From positions 1 to 21,752 of the forward strand of contig CAYFLU010000038.1 in NCBI GenBank assembly GCA_964343975.1: a DNA stretch of 21,752 nucleotides. Direction: 5' to 3'. Of the stretch, positions 7,200 to 14,985 are shown in pieces. The notes under the pieces are model-generated. The model worked only from the letters and a program-made list of their open reading frames with translations, made no database searches and had not been told where the DNA came from. Source of the stretch: SCUN01 sp964343975 (lineage in GTDB: Bacteria; Acidobacteriota; Vicinamibacteria; Vicinamibacterales; SCN-69-37). The translations under genes were made by a program, and so were the position numbers. Within the stretch, counting starts at the first letter, position 1. Each line of letters begins with the position of its first letter.

Positions 7200-8795
7200 T
7201 TACGCGCGCGCGCGTCCCTTCAGCGCCTGTGCGACCGTGCCGGCGGCGTGAAGTGCGGGCATGCCCGTGATGCCGCCGCCGCCGTGCGTGCCCGCGCCCG
7301 TGAGAAACAGCCGTGGAATCGGCGTCGTCCCCGACGCCCAGCCGAGGAGCGGGCGCATCGACCACCACTGATCGATCGTCTGCTCCGCGTGATAGATGTG
7401 CCCACCCGGCAGGCCGTACTGCGATTCGAGATCCGCTGGCGTGATGAGTTCGGCCGCCACGATGGACGCTTCGAGCGTCGGTGCGTGCGGGGCAAGCGCG
7501 TCGAGAATGCGTCGCTGCAGCAGGTCGCGCGCGCCGGTCCAGTCGTGATCACGGATCGGCGACGGCATGGTGTGCGCCACGATCGACATCACGTGCGCGT
7601 CGGCCGGTGCGAGTGTGCCGTCCACGACGGTCGGCACGCTGATTTCGAGCCACGGCTTGGCCGGCAGCTCCCCGTACTTCGCGTCGTCGTATGCGCGCTC
7701 GAGGTAGTCGAGATCGGGGGCGATGAGCAGACGGCCGCGCAGCGCCTGATCGTCGCCGTGGAGCGCCGGGAACGCGGGTCGCGACGACAGCGCGAGGTTC
7801 AGCTTTGCCGTGGCGCCGCGCGCGCGGATGTTGCGCACGCGCTGGCGGAAGGTCGGCGGCAACTCTGCCGGATCGATCAGATGCTCGAAGACGGTCTTCG
7901 GCGCCATCGCGGCGAGCACGGCGTGCGCGTGAATTTCCTCGCCGGTGTCGAGGACGACGCCCGCGGCGTGGCCGTTGGTGACGAGAATGCGCGCCACGCG
8001 CGCGTTGGTGCGGATGGTGGCGCCGGCCTGTGTGGCGACGTCCGCGAGGGCCTTGGTCAGCGCGCCGGGGCCGCCGGCCACCGTGATGCCGCCGCCAAAC
8101 GGCATTGGATCATCGGCGAGGCGCTGGAGCAGCATCGCGCCGGTGCCGGCCGACCACGGGCCGGCGAAGTGCCCGTAGAGGGCGCGCACGGCGATCGTGG
8201 CCTGCAACAGGTCGTGCTCGAACCACTCCGAGGCGATGTCGGCGACGGCCATGGGCACGTAGCGGAGCAGTCGGCTCAGGTTCTTCTTGCCGAGCGCGCG
8301 CGCGTGACGGCCCGTGTGGAACAGGTGCCATAGGTCGGTGCGCGACGCGTGGTCCATGTCGGGCGCCGGCCGTTCGTTCAGCTCGCGGAAGATCGCCGCG
8401 AGTTTCTGCAACGAGTCGAGGCACTCGCGCCAGCGGCCGGCATCCTTCGGCGCCACGCGGTTGATCGACTCCGCGGTGAACACGGGATCGCGCTGGAACG
8501 TGATCGCCGCGCCGTCCGCGCCGAGCGTCGTCAGCGCGGGATCCGGCGTGATGAGCTGCAGGCTGTGCGCATCGAACTTGAGTTTCTTGAGCGCGCGCAG
8601 CACATGCGGATGAAACGGCCCGATCGCCGGCGCGAGCGACGGCGCGCGGAAGCCCTCCGCGATCTCGCGCGTGATGGCGAGGCCGCCCACCACGTCGTGA
8701 CGCTCGAGCACGAGCACGCGCCGCTTGTCTTTGGCGAGCAGCGCCGCTGCGATGAGGCCGTTGTGGCCCGCGCCGATGACGATGACGTCGGTCAT
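7200..8795 (-). CDS. PYROXD2-like FAD-dependent oxidoreductase (second copy)
   Basis: A 531-residue flavoprotein of the phytoene-desaturase/PYROXD2 branch of the amine-oxidase superfamily. The N-terminal Rossmann motif is VIGAGHNG (6-13), with the ribose-binding acidic residue in VLVLE and a VVGG turn after it. Near the C-terminus, LFLTGAGTHGGGGITGMP is the second FAD-binding segment. It probably oxidises a C-N or C-C bond; the substrate is unknown. The ATG at 8795 overlaps the stop of the upstream paralogue by 4 nt (ATGA), which fixes the start. A longer open frame reaching 10448 is only a shadow of that upstream gene. The pair may form a complex or be a tandem duplication. Confidence 0.9.
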   Translation of the reverse strand: MTDVIVIGAGHNGLIAAALLAKDKRRVLVLERHDVVGGLAITREIAEGFRAPSLAPAIGPFHPHVLRALKKLKFDAHSLQLITPDPALTTLGADGAAITFQRDPVFTAESINRVAPKDAGRWRECLDSLQKLAAIFRELNERPAPDMDHASRTDLWHLFHTGRHARALGKKNLSRLLRYVPMAVADIASEWFEHDLLQATIAVRALYGHFAGPWSAGTGAMLLQRLADDPMPFGGGITVAGGPGALTKALADVATQAGATIRTNARVARILVTNGHAAGVVLDTGEEIHAHAVLAAMAPKTVFEHLIDPAELPPTFRQRVRNIRARGATAKLNLALSSRPAFPALHGDDQALRGRLLIAPDLDYLERAYDDAKYGELPAKPWLEISVPTVVDGTLAPADAHVMSIVAHTMPSPIRDHDWTGARDLLQRRILDALAPHAPTLEASIVAAELITPADLESQYGLPGGHIYHAEQTIDQWWSMRPLLGWASGTTPIPRLFLTGAGTHGGGGITGMPALHAAGTVAQALKGRARA

Positions 8796-10390
8796 CGGCG
8801 GGTCTCCGCGATCACGCGCATGGCGGCGTTCTTGCCGGGGGCGCCCATGATGCCGCCGCCCGGATGCGTGGCCGATCCGCACATGTAGAGCTTCTTGATC
8901 GGCGTGCGGTAGCCCGACCAGCCGGGTGCGGGCCGCAGGAAGAACAGCTGCTCGAGTGACAGCTCGCCCTGGAAGATGTTGCCTTCGGTGAGTCCGAAGT
9001 CGCGTTCGATGTCGAGCGGCGTCAGGATCTGTCGTCCGCGAATGATGTTCCTGATGTTCGGCGCGTACTCGGCGATGGCGTCGATCACGGCATCGCCGAA
9101 GGCCTCGCGGTGGTCGTCCCAGTTGAGCGGCTGCCCGTGGTCGTCGCGCAGGTCGTACGGCGCGTACTGCACGAAGCACGACATCACGTGCTTGCCGGGG
9201 GGCGCCACGGTCGGGTCGGTGAGCGACGGGATCACGATGTCGATGTACGGCCGCCGCGAGAAGCGTCCGTACTTCGCGTCGTCGTACGCGCGCTCCATGT
9301 ACTCGATGCTCGGCGAGATCGAGATCGCGCCGCGCAGATGCGCGCCGGCGCCCGGGAGCGCCGTGAAGTCGGGCAGCGCATCGAGCGCCAGATTCACTTT
9401 GCCCGAAGAGCCGCGGTACTTGTAGTGCGTGATGTCGTCGACGAAATCGCCGGGCAGTTGCTCGTGCCCGACCATCTTCGTGAACGTGAGGTTCGGGTCG
9501 ACGCTCGAGAGGACGACGTCGGCGAGGTGGTAGTCGCCGTTGTCGAGCACGACGCCAGTGGCCGCGCCGTTGCTCACGAGGATCTTGCTCACCGTGGTGC
9601 CGGTGCGGATCTCGGCGCCGGCGGCGCGGGCGGCGGCGGCGATCGCGTGCGACACCATGCCGGTGCCGCCCTTCGAGAGGCCCCACGAGCGGAAGGCGCC
9701 GTCGATGTCGCCCATGTAGTGGTGGAGCAGCACGTAGGCCGTGCCCGGCGAGCGCACGCCGAGGAACGTGCCGATGATGCCCGAGGCGGCCATCGTCGCC
9801 TTGAGCACGTCGGTTTCGAACCACTGGTCGAGGAAGTCGACCGCGCTCATCGTGAGCAGCTGAATCTGGTTGTAGCGGTCGGCGTCGGGCAGCGCGCGGA
9901 AGCGCGCGAAGATGTCGTTGAGACCGCGCAGGTCGGCGAGCGAGCCGCGGAAGGGATCCGGCGGCGTCATGCCGAGGATGGGTTTCGCGAAGCGGCCCAT
10001 CTCGACCATGGCGCGGCCGTAGTCGTCGTAGGCCTCGGCGTCTGTCTTCGAGTGACGCGCGATCTCGCGATACGTGCGCGCGTGATCGTTCGTGCGCCAG
10101 AGGTAGTCGCCGCTCGGCATCGGCGTGAACGTGCCGTCGAGCGGCAGGATCTCCAGACCGTGCCGCGCGAGGTCGAGGTCGCGGATGATCTCGGGCCGCA
10201 GGAGTGACACGACGTACGAGCACACCGAGAACTTGAAGCCAGGCACGATCTCTTCGGTGACGGCGGCGCCGCCGACCACGTGGCGGCGCTCGAGCACGAG
10301 CACCTTGCGGCCCGCCCGCGCGAGGTAGGCCGCGGCCACCAGGCCGTTGTGCCCCCCGCCGATCACGATGGCGTTGTACTTCGTCGACAC
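8792..10390 (-). CDS. PYROXD2-like FAD-dependent oxidoreductase (first copy)
   Basis: A 532-residue flavoprotein paralogous to the next gene. Rossmann motif VIGGGHNGLVAAAYLARAG (9-27), then VLVLERRHVVGGAAVTEE. The C-terminal FAD segment is LYMCGSATHPGGGIMGAPGKN. The family includes human PYROXD2 and bacterial carotenoid-desaturase relatives; the substrate is not predictable. I place the start at GTG 10390, which puts the first beta strand at residue 6 as in the paralogue. An in-frame ATG at 10420 would add MPFPHYNVRV, which has no family character and spans the -10-like box at 10405-10400. The gene heads the minus operon and diverges from the GcvT-like gene. Confidence 0.88.
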   Translation of the reverse strand: MSTKYNAIVIGGGHNGLVAAAYLARAGRKVLVLERRHVVGGAAVTEEIVPGFKFSVCSYVVSLLRPEIIRDLDLARHGLEILPLDGTFTPMPSGDYLWRTNDHARTYREIARHSKTDAEAYDDYGRAMVEMGRFAKPILGMTPPDPFRGSLADLRGLNDIFARFRALPDADRYNQIQLLTMSAVDFLDQWFETDVLKATMAASGIIGTFLGVRSPGTAYVLLHHYMGDIDGAFRSWGLSKGGTGMVSHAIAAAARAAGAEIRTGTTVSKILVSNGAATGVVLDNGDYHLADVVLSSVDPNLTFTKMVGHEQLPGDFVDDITHYKYRGSSGKVNLALDALPDFTALPGAGAHLRGAISISPSIEYMERAYDDAKYGRFSRRPYIDIVIPSLTDPTVAPPGKHVMSCFVQYAPYDLRDDHGQPLNWDDHREAFGDAVIDAIAEYAPNIRNIIRGRQILTPLDIERDFGLTEGNIFQGELSLEQLFFLRPAPGWSGYRTPIKKLYMCGSATHPGGGIMGAPGKNAAMRVIAETRR

Positions 10391-10398
10391 GACCCGGA

Positions 10399-10427
10399 CA
10401 TTGTAGTGGGGGAAGGGCATTACAATG
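10399..10427. promoter_or_regulatory. Divergent promoter / palindrome (CATTGTA-N15-TACAATG)
   Basis: Two identical -10-like TACAAT boxes face away from each other: minus strand at 10405-10400, 9 nt before GTG 10390, and plus strand at 10421-10426, 8 nt before ATG 10435. Together they form a perfect 7-bp inverted repeat (10399-10405 / 10421-10427) with a 15-bp spacer, so the site could also be a dimeric operator. Each -10 lies where the other promoter's -35 region would be, so polymerase binding in the two directions should compete. No Shine-Dalgarno sequence occurs on either side. Confidence 0.45.
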
Positions 10428-10434
10428 ACCGCCG

Positions 10435-11640
10435 ATGCCCGTCGGCACCCCTTTTCACGAGCGGACCCTGGCCCTGTGCGAGAGCCTCAGCTATCGCGAC
10501 TGGGCCGGCTACTACGCCGTGAGCAGCTTCGAGCCGCACCACGAACACGAGTACACGGCCATCCGCAACGCCGCCGCGCTCATTGACGTGTCGCCGCTCT
10601 ACAAATACGTGCTCACCGGCCCCGATGCGGCCGCGTGCGTGGACCGGCTGATCACGCGCGATGCGCAGCGGCTCGAGCCAGGGCAGGTGATCTACACGCC
10701 GTGTTGCAACGAGCACGGACAGGTGCTCGACGACGGCACGGTGACGCGGCTGGACGCGCAGACGTTCCGTTGGACGGCCGCCGAGCCGAATCTGCGGTGG
10801 TTCCGCGAGAACGCGGCCGGATTGCAGGTGCAGATCGACGACATTTCGCGTGAGGTCGCCGCGCTGGCCGTGCAGGGGCCGACCGCCGCGCACGTGATCA
10901 GTGCCGCGATCGGCGCCTCGATCGACGATCTCAAATACTTCCGCCTGCGCCGCGCCAAGATCGGCGCCGTGCCGGTGGAGATCACCCGCACGGGCTACAC
11001 CGGCGACCTCGGCTACGAGGTGTGGTTGCCGAGCGAGCACGCACTCGCGGTGTGGGATGCGCTCATGTCGGCAGGGGCACCGTACGGCGTGCGCCCGACC
11101 GGGCTGCTCGCCCTCGACGTCGCGCGGATCGAAGCCGGTCTCCTTCTCATTGACGTCGACTTCGTCGGCGCACGCAAAGCGCTGACGGCGACTCAGCTCT
11201 ACTCGCCGCTCGAAATGGGGCTGCGGCGTCTCGTCGACTTCACGAAGGAACGCTTCATCGGCCGCGCCGCGCTCATGGCCGAGCATGCCAAAGGACCGCG
11301 GCGTCAGGTCGTCGGCCTGCAGGTGCAGTGGAGTGATGTCGAGCGTCTCTATGACGCGGTCGGCCTTGCGCCACTGGCCAACGCGACGGCTTCACGGGTC
11401 GCCGTGCCGGTGCGCGTCGCGGGACGTCAGGTCGGCCGCATGACCTCGTCGACCTGGTCACCCATTCTGAAAAAGATGGTGGGCTTGGCCACCGTCGACG
11501 CCGCGCACACCGCCGCCGGTTCTCGCGTGGAAGTTGAGCACACCATCGACGGCGTGCGGCACTTCGTCGGCGCGACCGTCGTCGATCCGCCGTTCTACAA
11601 CCCGCGCCACAAGATCGCCACACCGCCTGTCGGCGCATGA
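10435..11640 (+). CDS. GcvT-like aminomethyltransferase family protein
   Basis: A 401-residue protein of the GcvT/dimethylsulfoniopropionate-demethylase family, which transfers one-carbon units from amino or sulfonium donors to tetrahydrofolate. Family features are TPFHERTLALCESLSYRDWAG at the N-terminus, EYTAIRNAAALIDVSPLYKY (40-59), NEHGQVLDDGTVTRL with the Asp pair at 99-100 (the position of the catalytic Asp in T-protein), and RTGYTGDLGYEVW. A C-terminal barrel domain follows. There are no genes for glycine-cleavage P or H proteins nearby, so it is unlikely to be the glycine-cleavage T-protein proper. It diverges from two FAD oxidoreductases and overlaps the permease gene (ATGA, 11637-11640), which suggests uptake and one-carbon catabolism of a methylated amine or amino acid. 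The substrate is inferred only. Confidence 0.87.
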   Translation: MPVGTPFHERTLALCESLSYRDWAGYYAVSSFEPHHEHEYTAIRNAAALIDVSPLYKYVLTGPDAAACVDRLITRDAQRLEPGQVIYTPCCNEHGQVLDDGTVTRLDAQTFRWTAAEPNLRWFRENAAGLQVQIDDISREVAALAVQGPTAAHVISAAIGASIDDLKYFRLRRAKIGAVPVEITRTGYTGDLGYEVWLPSEHALAVWDALMSAGAPYGVRPTGLLALDVARIEAGLLLIDVDFVGARKALTATQLYSPLEMGLRRLVDFTKERFIGRAALMAEHAKGPRRQVVGLQVQWSDVERLYDAVGLAPLANATASRVAVPVRVAGRQVGRMTSSTWSPILKKMVGLATVDAAHTAAGSRVEVEHTIDGVRHFVGATVVDPPFYNPRHKIATPPVGA

Positions 11641-12905
11641 CGGATTCCGGGCTCCGCCGCGAACTCACGAAGTGGGACCTCACCGCCCTGGGCGTGAACC
11701 AGGTGCTCGGCGGCGCCGTGTTCCTGATGCCCGCGCTCGTGGCCGCGCAGCTCGGTCACTGGAGCACGCTGGCGGTCGGCGCGGTGGCACTCCTCGCGAT
11801 GTGCGTGGCGCTCTGCTTTGCCGAAGCCGGATCGCGCTTCGACGGCACCGGCGGCGCCGCGCTCTATGTGACGAAGGCGTTCGGACGCTTCGCCGGGTTC
11901 GAAGTCGGCTGGATGCTCTGGGTCGTGCGCACCACGAGCTGGGCCTCGGTCGTCAATGGCCTCACGGATGCGCTCGGCTACTACTGGCCGGCGCTGCGCG
12001 TCGGCACGCTGCGGCAGGTCCTCATCGCCACGATCATCCTCGTGCTGATGGGCGTGAATATCCGCGGGATCAAGCAGAGCGCCTGGCTCGTCAACGCGCT
12101 CACGATCGGCAAGCTCGTGCCGCTTGCGCTCTTCATTTTGCTGGGCCTGCCGCACGTGGCGTGGGGCGCCCTCGCGCCGCAGGAGCCGCTGCTCTCGCAT
12201 CCAATCTCGGCGCCGATCCTGTATCTGATCTTCGCGTATGGCGGCTACGAAGTTGTGCCCGTCGTGGCGGGGGAGACGAAGGACCCGCGCCGGGCCGTGC
12301 CCTTCGCGATGATCATGACCATCGTGATCGCTGGGCTCGTGATGACGCTCGCACAGATCGTGTCCGTCGGCACGTTGCCGAACCTCGCGGCATCGAAGAC
12401 CGCGCTCGCGGACGCGGCGATGCTCTTCATCGGCGGGTGGGGCGCGCTCGTGATGACCGTCGGCGCGTCGGTGTCGATGACCGGGCAGAACATGGGCTCG
12501 GCCCTGTCCGGGTCGCGCAATCTCTTCGGTCTCGCGGAGCAAGGGGATCTGCCCGCATTCTTCGGCCGCATTCACCCGCGCTTCGGCACGCCAATCGTCT
12601 CGATCGTGTTGACCTCGCTCCTCGCGCTGGCGCTCGCCCTGTCGGGCTCGTTCGCGTCGATGGCGACCGTGAGCGCGGTGGCACGGCTCGTCGTCTACGT
12701 CGGCACGGCGGCCGCCGTCCTTGCGCTGCGCCGGCAGGGCCGCGCGGCCTTCACGACACCGGGCGGCGCGGTGATTCCGATCCTCGCGCTCGGGATCTGT
12801 GTGTCGATTCTCGCGGGCGCCACGGCCACGCAGTTGCAGTCGGGGGCGCTCGCCCTCGTGATCGGCGGCGTCTTGTTCGCATTGGCAAAGGTGGCACGAC
12901 GATGA
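11637..12905 (+). CDS. APC-superfamily amino acid permease
   Basis: A 422-residue integral membrane protein with about 12 hydrophobic helices and no signal peptide. The first helix carries LTALGVNQVLGGAVFLMP, matching the unwound TM1 of amino acid/polyamine/organocation carriers (usual motif GxxIGxGIF). AEAGSRFDGTGGAALYVTKAFG (TM2-TM3) and FAYGGYEVVPVVAGETKDPRRAVP (TM6 and following loop) are further hallmarks. It imports an amino acid or amine, presumably the substrate of the neighbouring enzymes. Start and stop both overlap adjacent genes by 4 nt (11637-11640 and 12902-12905), so the three genes are translationally coupled. Confidence 0.92.
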   Translation: MTDSGLRRELTKWDLTALGVNQVLGGAVFLMPALVAAQLGHWSTLAVGAVALLAMCVALCFAEAGSRFDGTGGAALYVTKAFGRFAGFEVGWMLWVVRTTSWASVVNGLTDALGYYWPALRVGTLRQVLIATIILVLMGVNIRGIKQSAWLVNALTIGKLVPLALFILLGLPHVAWGALAPQEPLLSHPISAPILYLIFAYGGYEVVPVVAGETKDPRRAVPFAMIMTIVIAGLVMTLAQIVSVGTLPNLAASKTALADAAMLFIGGWGALVMTVGASVSMTGQNMGSALSGSRNLFGLAEQGDLPAFFGRIHPRFGTPIVSIVLTSLLALALALSGSFASMATVSAVARLVVYVGTAAAVLALRRQGRAAFTTPGGAVIPILALGICVSILAGATATQLQSGALALVIGGVLFALAKVARR

Positions 12906-13405
12906 AGACACTCGTGGCAGGAGCGATGGTGGCGATGACGATGATTCCCGCGCTCGCGTCGGGACAGGCGCTCGTGATTCTCTCGCGGCACGCCGAGCGT
13001 GCCGACGGGCAGGCGACGATGACGACGATGACGGGCGCGCCGGCGGATCCGAAGCTGTCGGCGGCCGGTGAAGCGCGCGCGCAGAAGCTGGCGCAGATGC
13101 TCGCCGAGAGCGGGATCACGGCGATGTTCACGACGGAGTTCGCGCGGACGAAAGACACGGCCGCACCGCTCGCGACCGCGCTCCATCTCACGCCGGAAAT
13201 CGTGGCCGCCGCGAAGACGGCGGAGCTCGTCGAGAAGATCAAGGCGAAGCCGAACGACCGTGTCTTTGTGGTCGGTCACTCCAACACCGTGCCCGCGATC
13301 ATCAAGGCGCTCGGCGGTCCGGACGTCACCATCGGCGACAACGACTACGACAACCTCTTTATCTACGTGCCGTTGACGAAAACTCTCGCGAAGATCAAAT
13401 ACTGA
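12902..13405 (+). CDS. Secreted histidine phosphatase superfamily protein
   Basis: A 167-residue protein with a signal peptide (about 1-22, ending ALASGQA) and a small histidine-phosphatase (SixA/phosphoglycerate-mutase-like) domain. The nucleophile motif reads RHAER (R29-H30) where most members have RHGE. TTEFARTKDTAAP supplies the second Arg, and VVGHSNTVPAI the second catalytic His. It should hydrolyse a phosphate ester in the periplasm; the substrate is unknown. The start is fixed by the 4-nt overlap with the permease stop. Its place at the end of a transport/one-carbon operon is not explained; it may dephosphorylate a precursor before uptake. Confidence 0.9.
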   Translation: MKTLVAGAMVAMTMIPALASGQALVILSRHAERADGQATMTTMTGAPADPKLSAAGEARAQKLAQMLAESGITAMFTTEFARTKDTAAPLATALHLTPEIVAAAKTAELVEKIKAKPNDRVFVVGHSNTVPAIIKALGGPDVTIGDNDYDNLFIYVPLTKTLAKIKY

Positions 13406-13418
13406 CGCGCGCTGCTGC

Positions 13419-13424
13419 TATATT
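13419..13424 (+). promoter_or_regulatory. Putative extended -10 box (TGC-TATATT)
   Basis: TATATT preceded by TGC (13416-13418) is the best -10 match in the window. It ends 6 nt before the ATG at 13431, so transcription would start at or next to the start codon. No Shine-Dalgarno sequence and no clear -35 are seen, and extended -10 promoters depend less on -35. Confidence 0.45.
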
Positions 13425-13430
13425 CCGCCC

Positions 13431-14963
13431 ATGCACACACGCATCTGGGCATTCACGGCGGCCGCCGTGTCGGCACTGGCATTGACGCTCTCCGCGCAGC
13501 AGCCGCAGAGCGCGACGCCGAACAAGAATGTGCCGACGATGACGCCGTCGGCCGGGATCGAATTCGGCGACGACGCGATGGCGAAGGGCCGGTACCGCGA
13601 CGCCATCGTCGCGTATCAGCGGGCGCGCCTGGCGTCGAAGGATGCCGATGAGCGTGTGCGCGCCGGCGCCGGCGAAGTGAAAGGCATCCTGCGCATGGGC
13701 GGCTTCGCGTCGGCCGTTGATGAAGCCACGGCGCTCCTCGAGAGCACGCCGGGCCATCCGCAGGCGATGGCGATTCTCGGTGACGCGCTGTGGGCCTCCG
13801 GTCGCTTCGTGGAAGCCGAGATCACCTACGAGCGCGCGCTCGGCATCGACCCGCGCGAGTCGCGCGCCCTGCACGGCCGCGCGCGGTCGCTCGCCTCCAA
13901 ACATCAGCTGACCGAAGCGCTCGACGTCGTGCGCGCCGCGCTGCAGCGCAGTCCGAAGGAAGAGACCTACCTCTACACGCTCGCCGATGTGCTCGAGCAG
14001 TTGCGCCGGTATCCGGAAGCCGCGGCCGCGCTCGATCAGTACGTGTCGGTGATGACGGACCGCAAGGTGAACAACGCCGCGCGCTGGGCGCAGGCGCAGG
14101 CCGACGTGCTGCGGCGCTTCGGCAACGCGAAGCCGTTCGATATCGACGGCCCGGACCAGGTGTTCCGCCTGCCGTTCCGGATCGAGAACGACAAGATCCT
14201 CGTGCAGGCCCAGATCAACGGCCGCGCGCCCATCGACGTCGTTGTCGACACGGGCGCGGAACATTCGTCGCTCACACCCGATGTGGCGCGCGCGTCGAAC
14301 GTCGAGCCGCTGGCCGTGATTCCCACCGCCGGTATCGGCGAGCGGGAAGTCGGGTTCCGCGATCTGCAGATGGCGCGGATCGACCGGCTCGACATCGGCC
14401 CGCTGCATGTGAAGAACGTGGCGTGCTTCATCAAGGCGCCGTCGCTCACGAACGTGCCGATCACCGAGACGCAGGGCTTCGCGCCGCTCGCGCTCGGCCT
14501 CTCGGTGTCCATCGACTACGCGAACAAGGTGCTCACGCTCGCGCGGCAGTTGCCGTCCACTGCATCGGCGCTGCGATTGCCGCTGCGGCTGCAGCGGCTC
14601 GCGATGATCAGCGGCGCCGTGAACGCGAAGCCCACGACCTTCATCATCGACACGGGCGGCGAACTTGGCCTCGTCGTGAGCGGCCGTGTGGCCGAGTCGG
14701 TGGCCACCGATCCGTCGTTGCGCCGGATTCCCATCAACGTGTACGGGACGGCCGGTAAGGATCGCGATGCATTCGTGTTGCCGTTCGTCGACATCGCGTT
14801 CGGACGCGGCGTGCAGTTGCCGAAGGCTTCGGTCGCGGTGCTCAATCTCGATGCGCCCAGTTGGCTCCTCGGCATCGACATCGGCGGCATCGTCGGGCAC
14901 TCGTTCCTGAGCAAATACACGGTGACGTTCGATCTCGAGCGCGGCGAACTCGTGCTGCAGTAA
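13431..14963 (+). CDS. Secreted TPR protein with two retropepsin-like aspartic protease domains
   Basis: A 510-residue exported protein. Signal peptide about 1-24 (ending TLSAQQ), then helical TPR-type repeats (about 38-235), then two retropepsin-like (clan AA, Asp_protease_2 type) domains. The first has VVVDTGAEHSSL with catalytic Asp 273; the second has FIIDTGGELGLVVSG with Asp 407. The end, VGHSFLSKYTVTFDLERGELVL, is the usual close of this family. Retropepsins work as homodimers, whereas two domains in one chain could form a pseudo-dimer with a single active site, as in pepsin. Substrates are unknown; the location is periplasmic or extracellular. It has its own leaderless-like promoter, 25 nt after the phosphatase gene. 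Confidence 0.88.
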   Translation: MHTRIWAFTAAAVSALALTLSAQQPQSATPNKNVPTMTPSAGIEFGDDAMAKGRYRDAIVAYQRARLASKDADERVRAGAGEVKGILRMGGFASAVDEATALLESTPGHPQAMAILGDALWASGRFVEAEITYERALGIDPRESRALHGRARSLASKHQLTEALDVVRAALQRSPKEETYLYTLADVLEQLRRYPEAAAALDQYVSVMTDRKVNNAARWAQAQADVLRRFGNAKPFDIDGPDQVFRLPFRIENDKILVQAQINGRAPIDVVVDTGAEHSSLTPDVARASNVEPLAVIPTAGIGEREVGFRDLQMARIDRLDIGPLHVKNVACFIKAPSLTNVPITETQGFAPLALGLSVSIDYANKVLTLARQLPSTASALRLPLRLQRLAMISGAVNAKPTTFIIDTGGELGLVVSGRVAESVATDPSLRRIPINVYGTAGKDRDAFVLPFVDIAFGRGVQLPKASVAVLNLDAPSWLLGIDIGGIVGHSFLSKYTVTFDLERGELVLQ

Positions 14964-14966
14964 ACT
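14961..14966 (+). promoter_or_regulatory. Weak -10-like box overlapping the protease stop codon
   Basis: TAAACT includes the TAA stop of the preceding gene. A start about 7 nt downstream would fall just before the GGGAGG ribosome-binding site (14974-14979) of the SnoaL-like gene. The match is weak, and co-transcription with the protease gene is equally possible. Confidence 0.2.
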
Positions 14967-14985
14967 GCCGGACGGGAGGCAATCC

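Noticed and set aside
10391..10434. Glycine riboswitch before the GcvT-like gene
   Set aside because: The divergent spacer is only 44 bp, far too short for a riboswitch aptamer.
8796..10448. Apparent N-terminal extension of the second FAD oxidoreductase up to 10448
   Set aside because: The extension is an out-of-frame reading of the first oxidoreductase. The Rossmann fold starts right after ATG 8795, and the ATGA overlap fixes the start.
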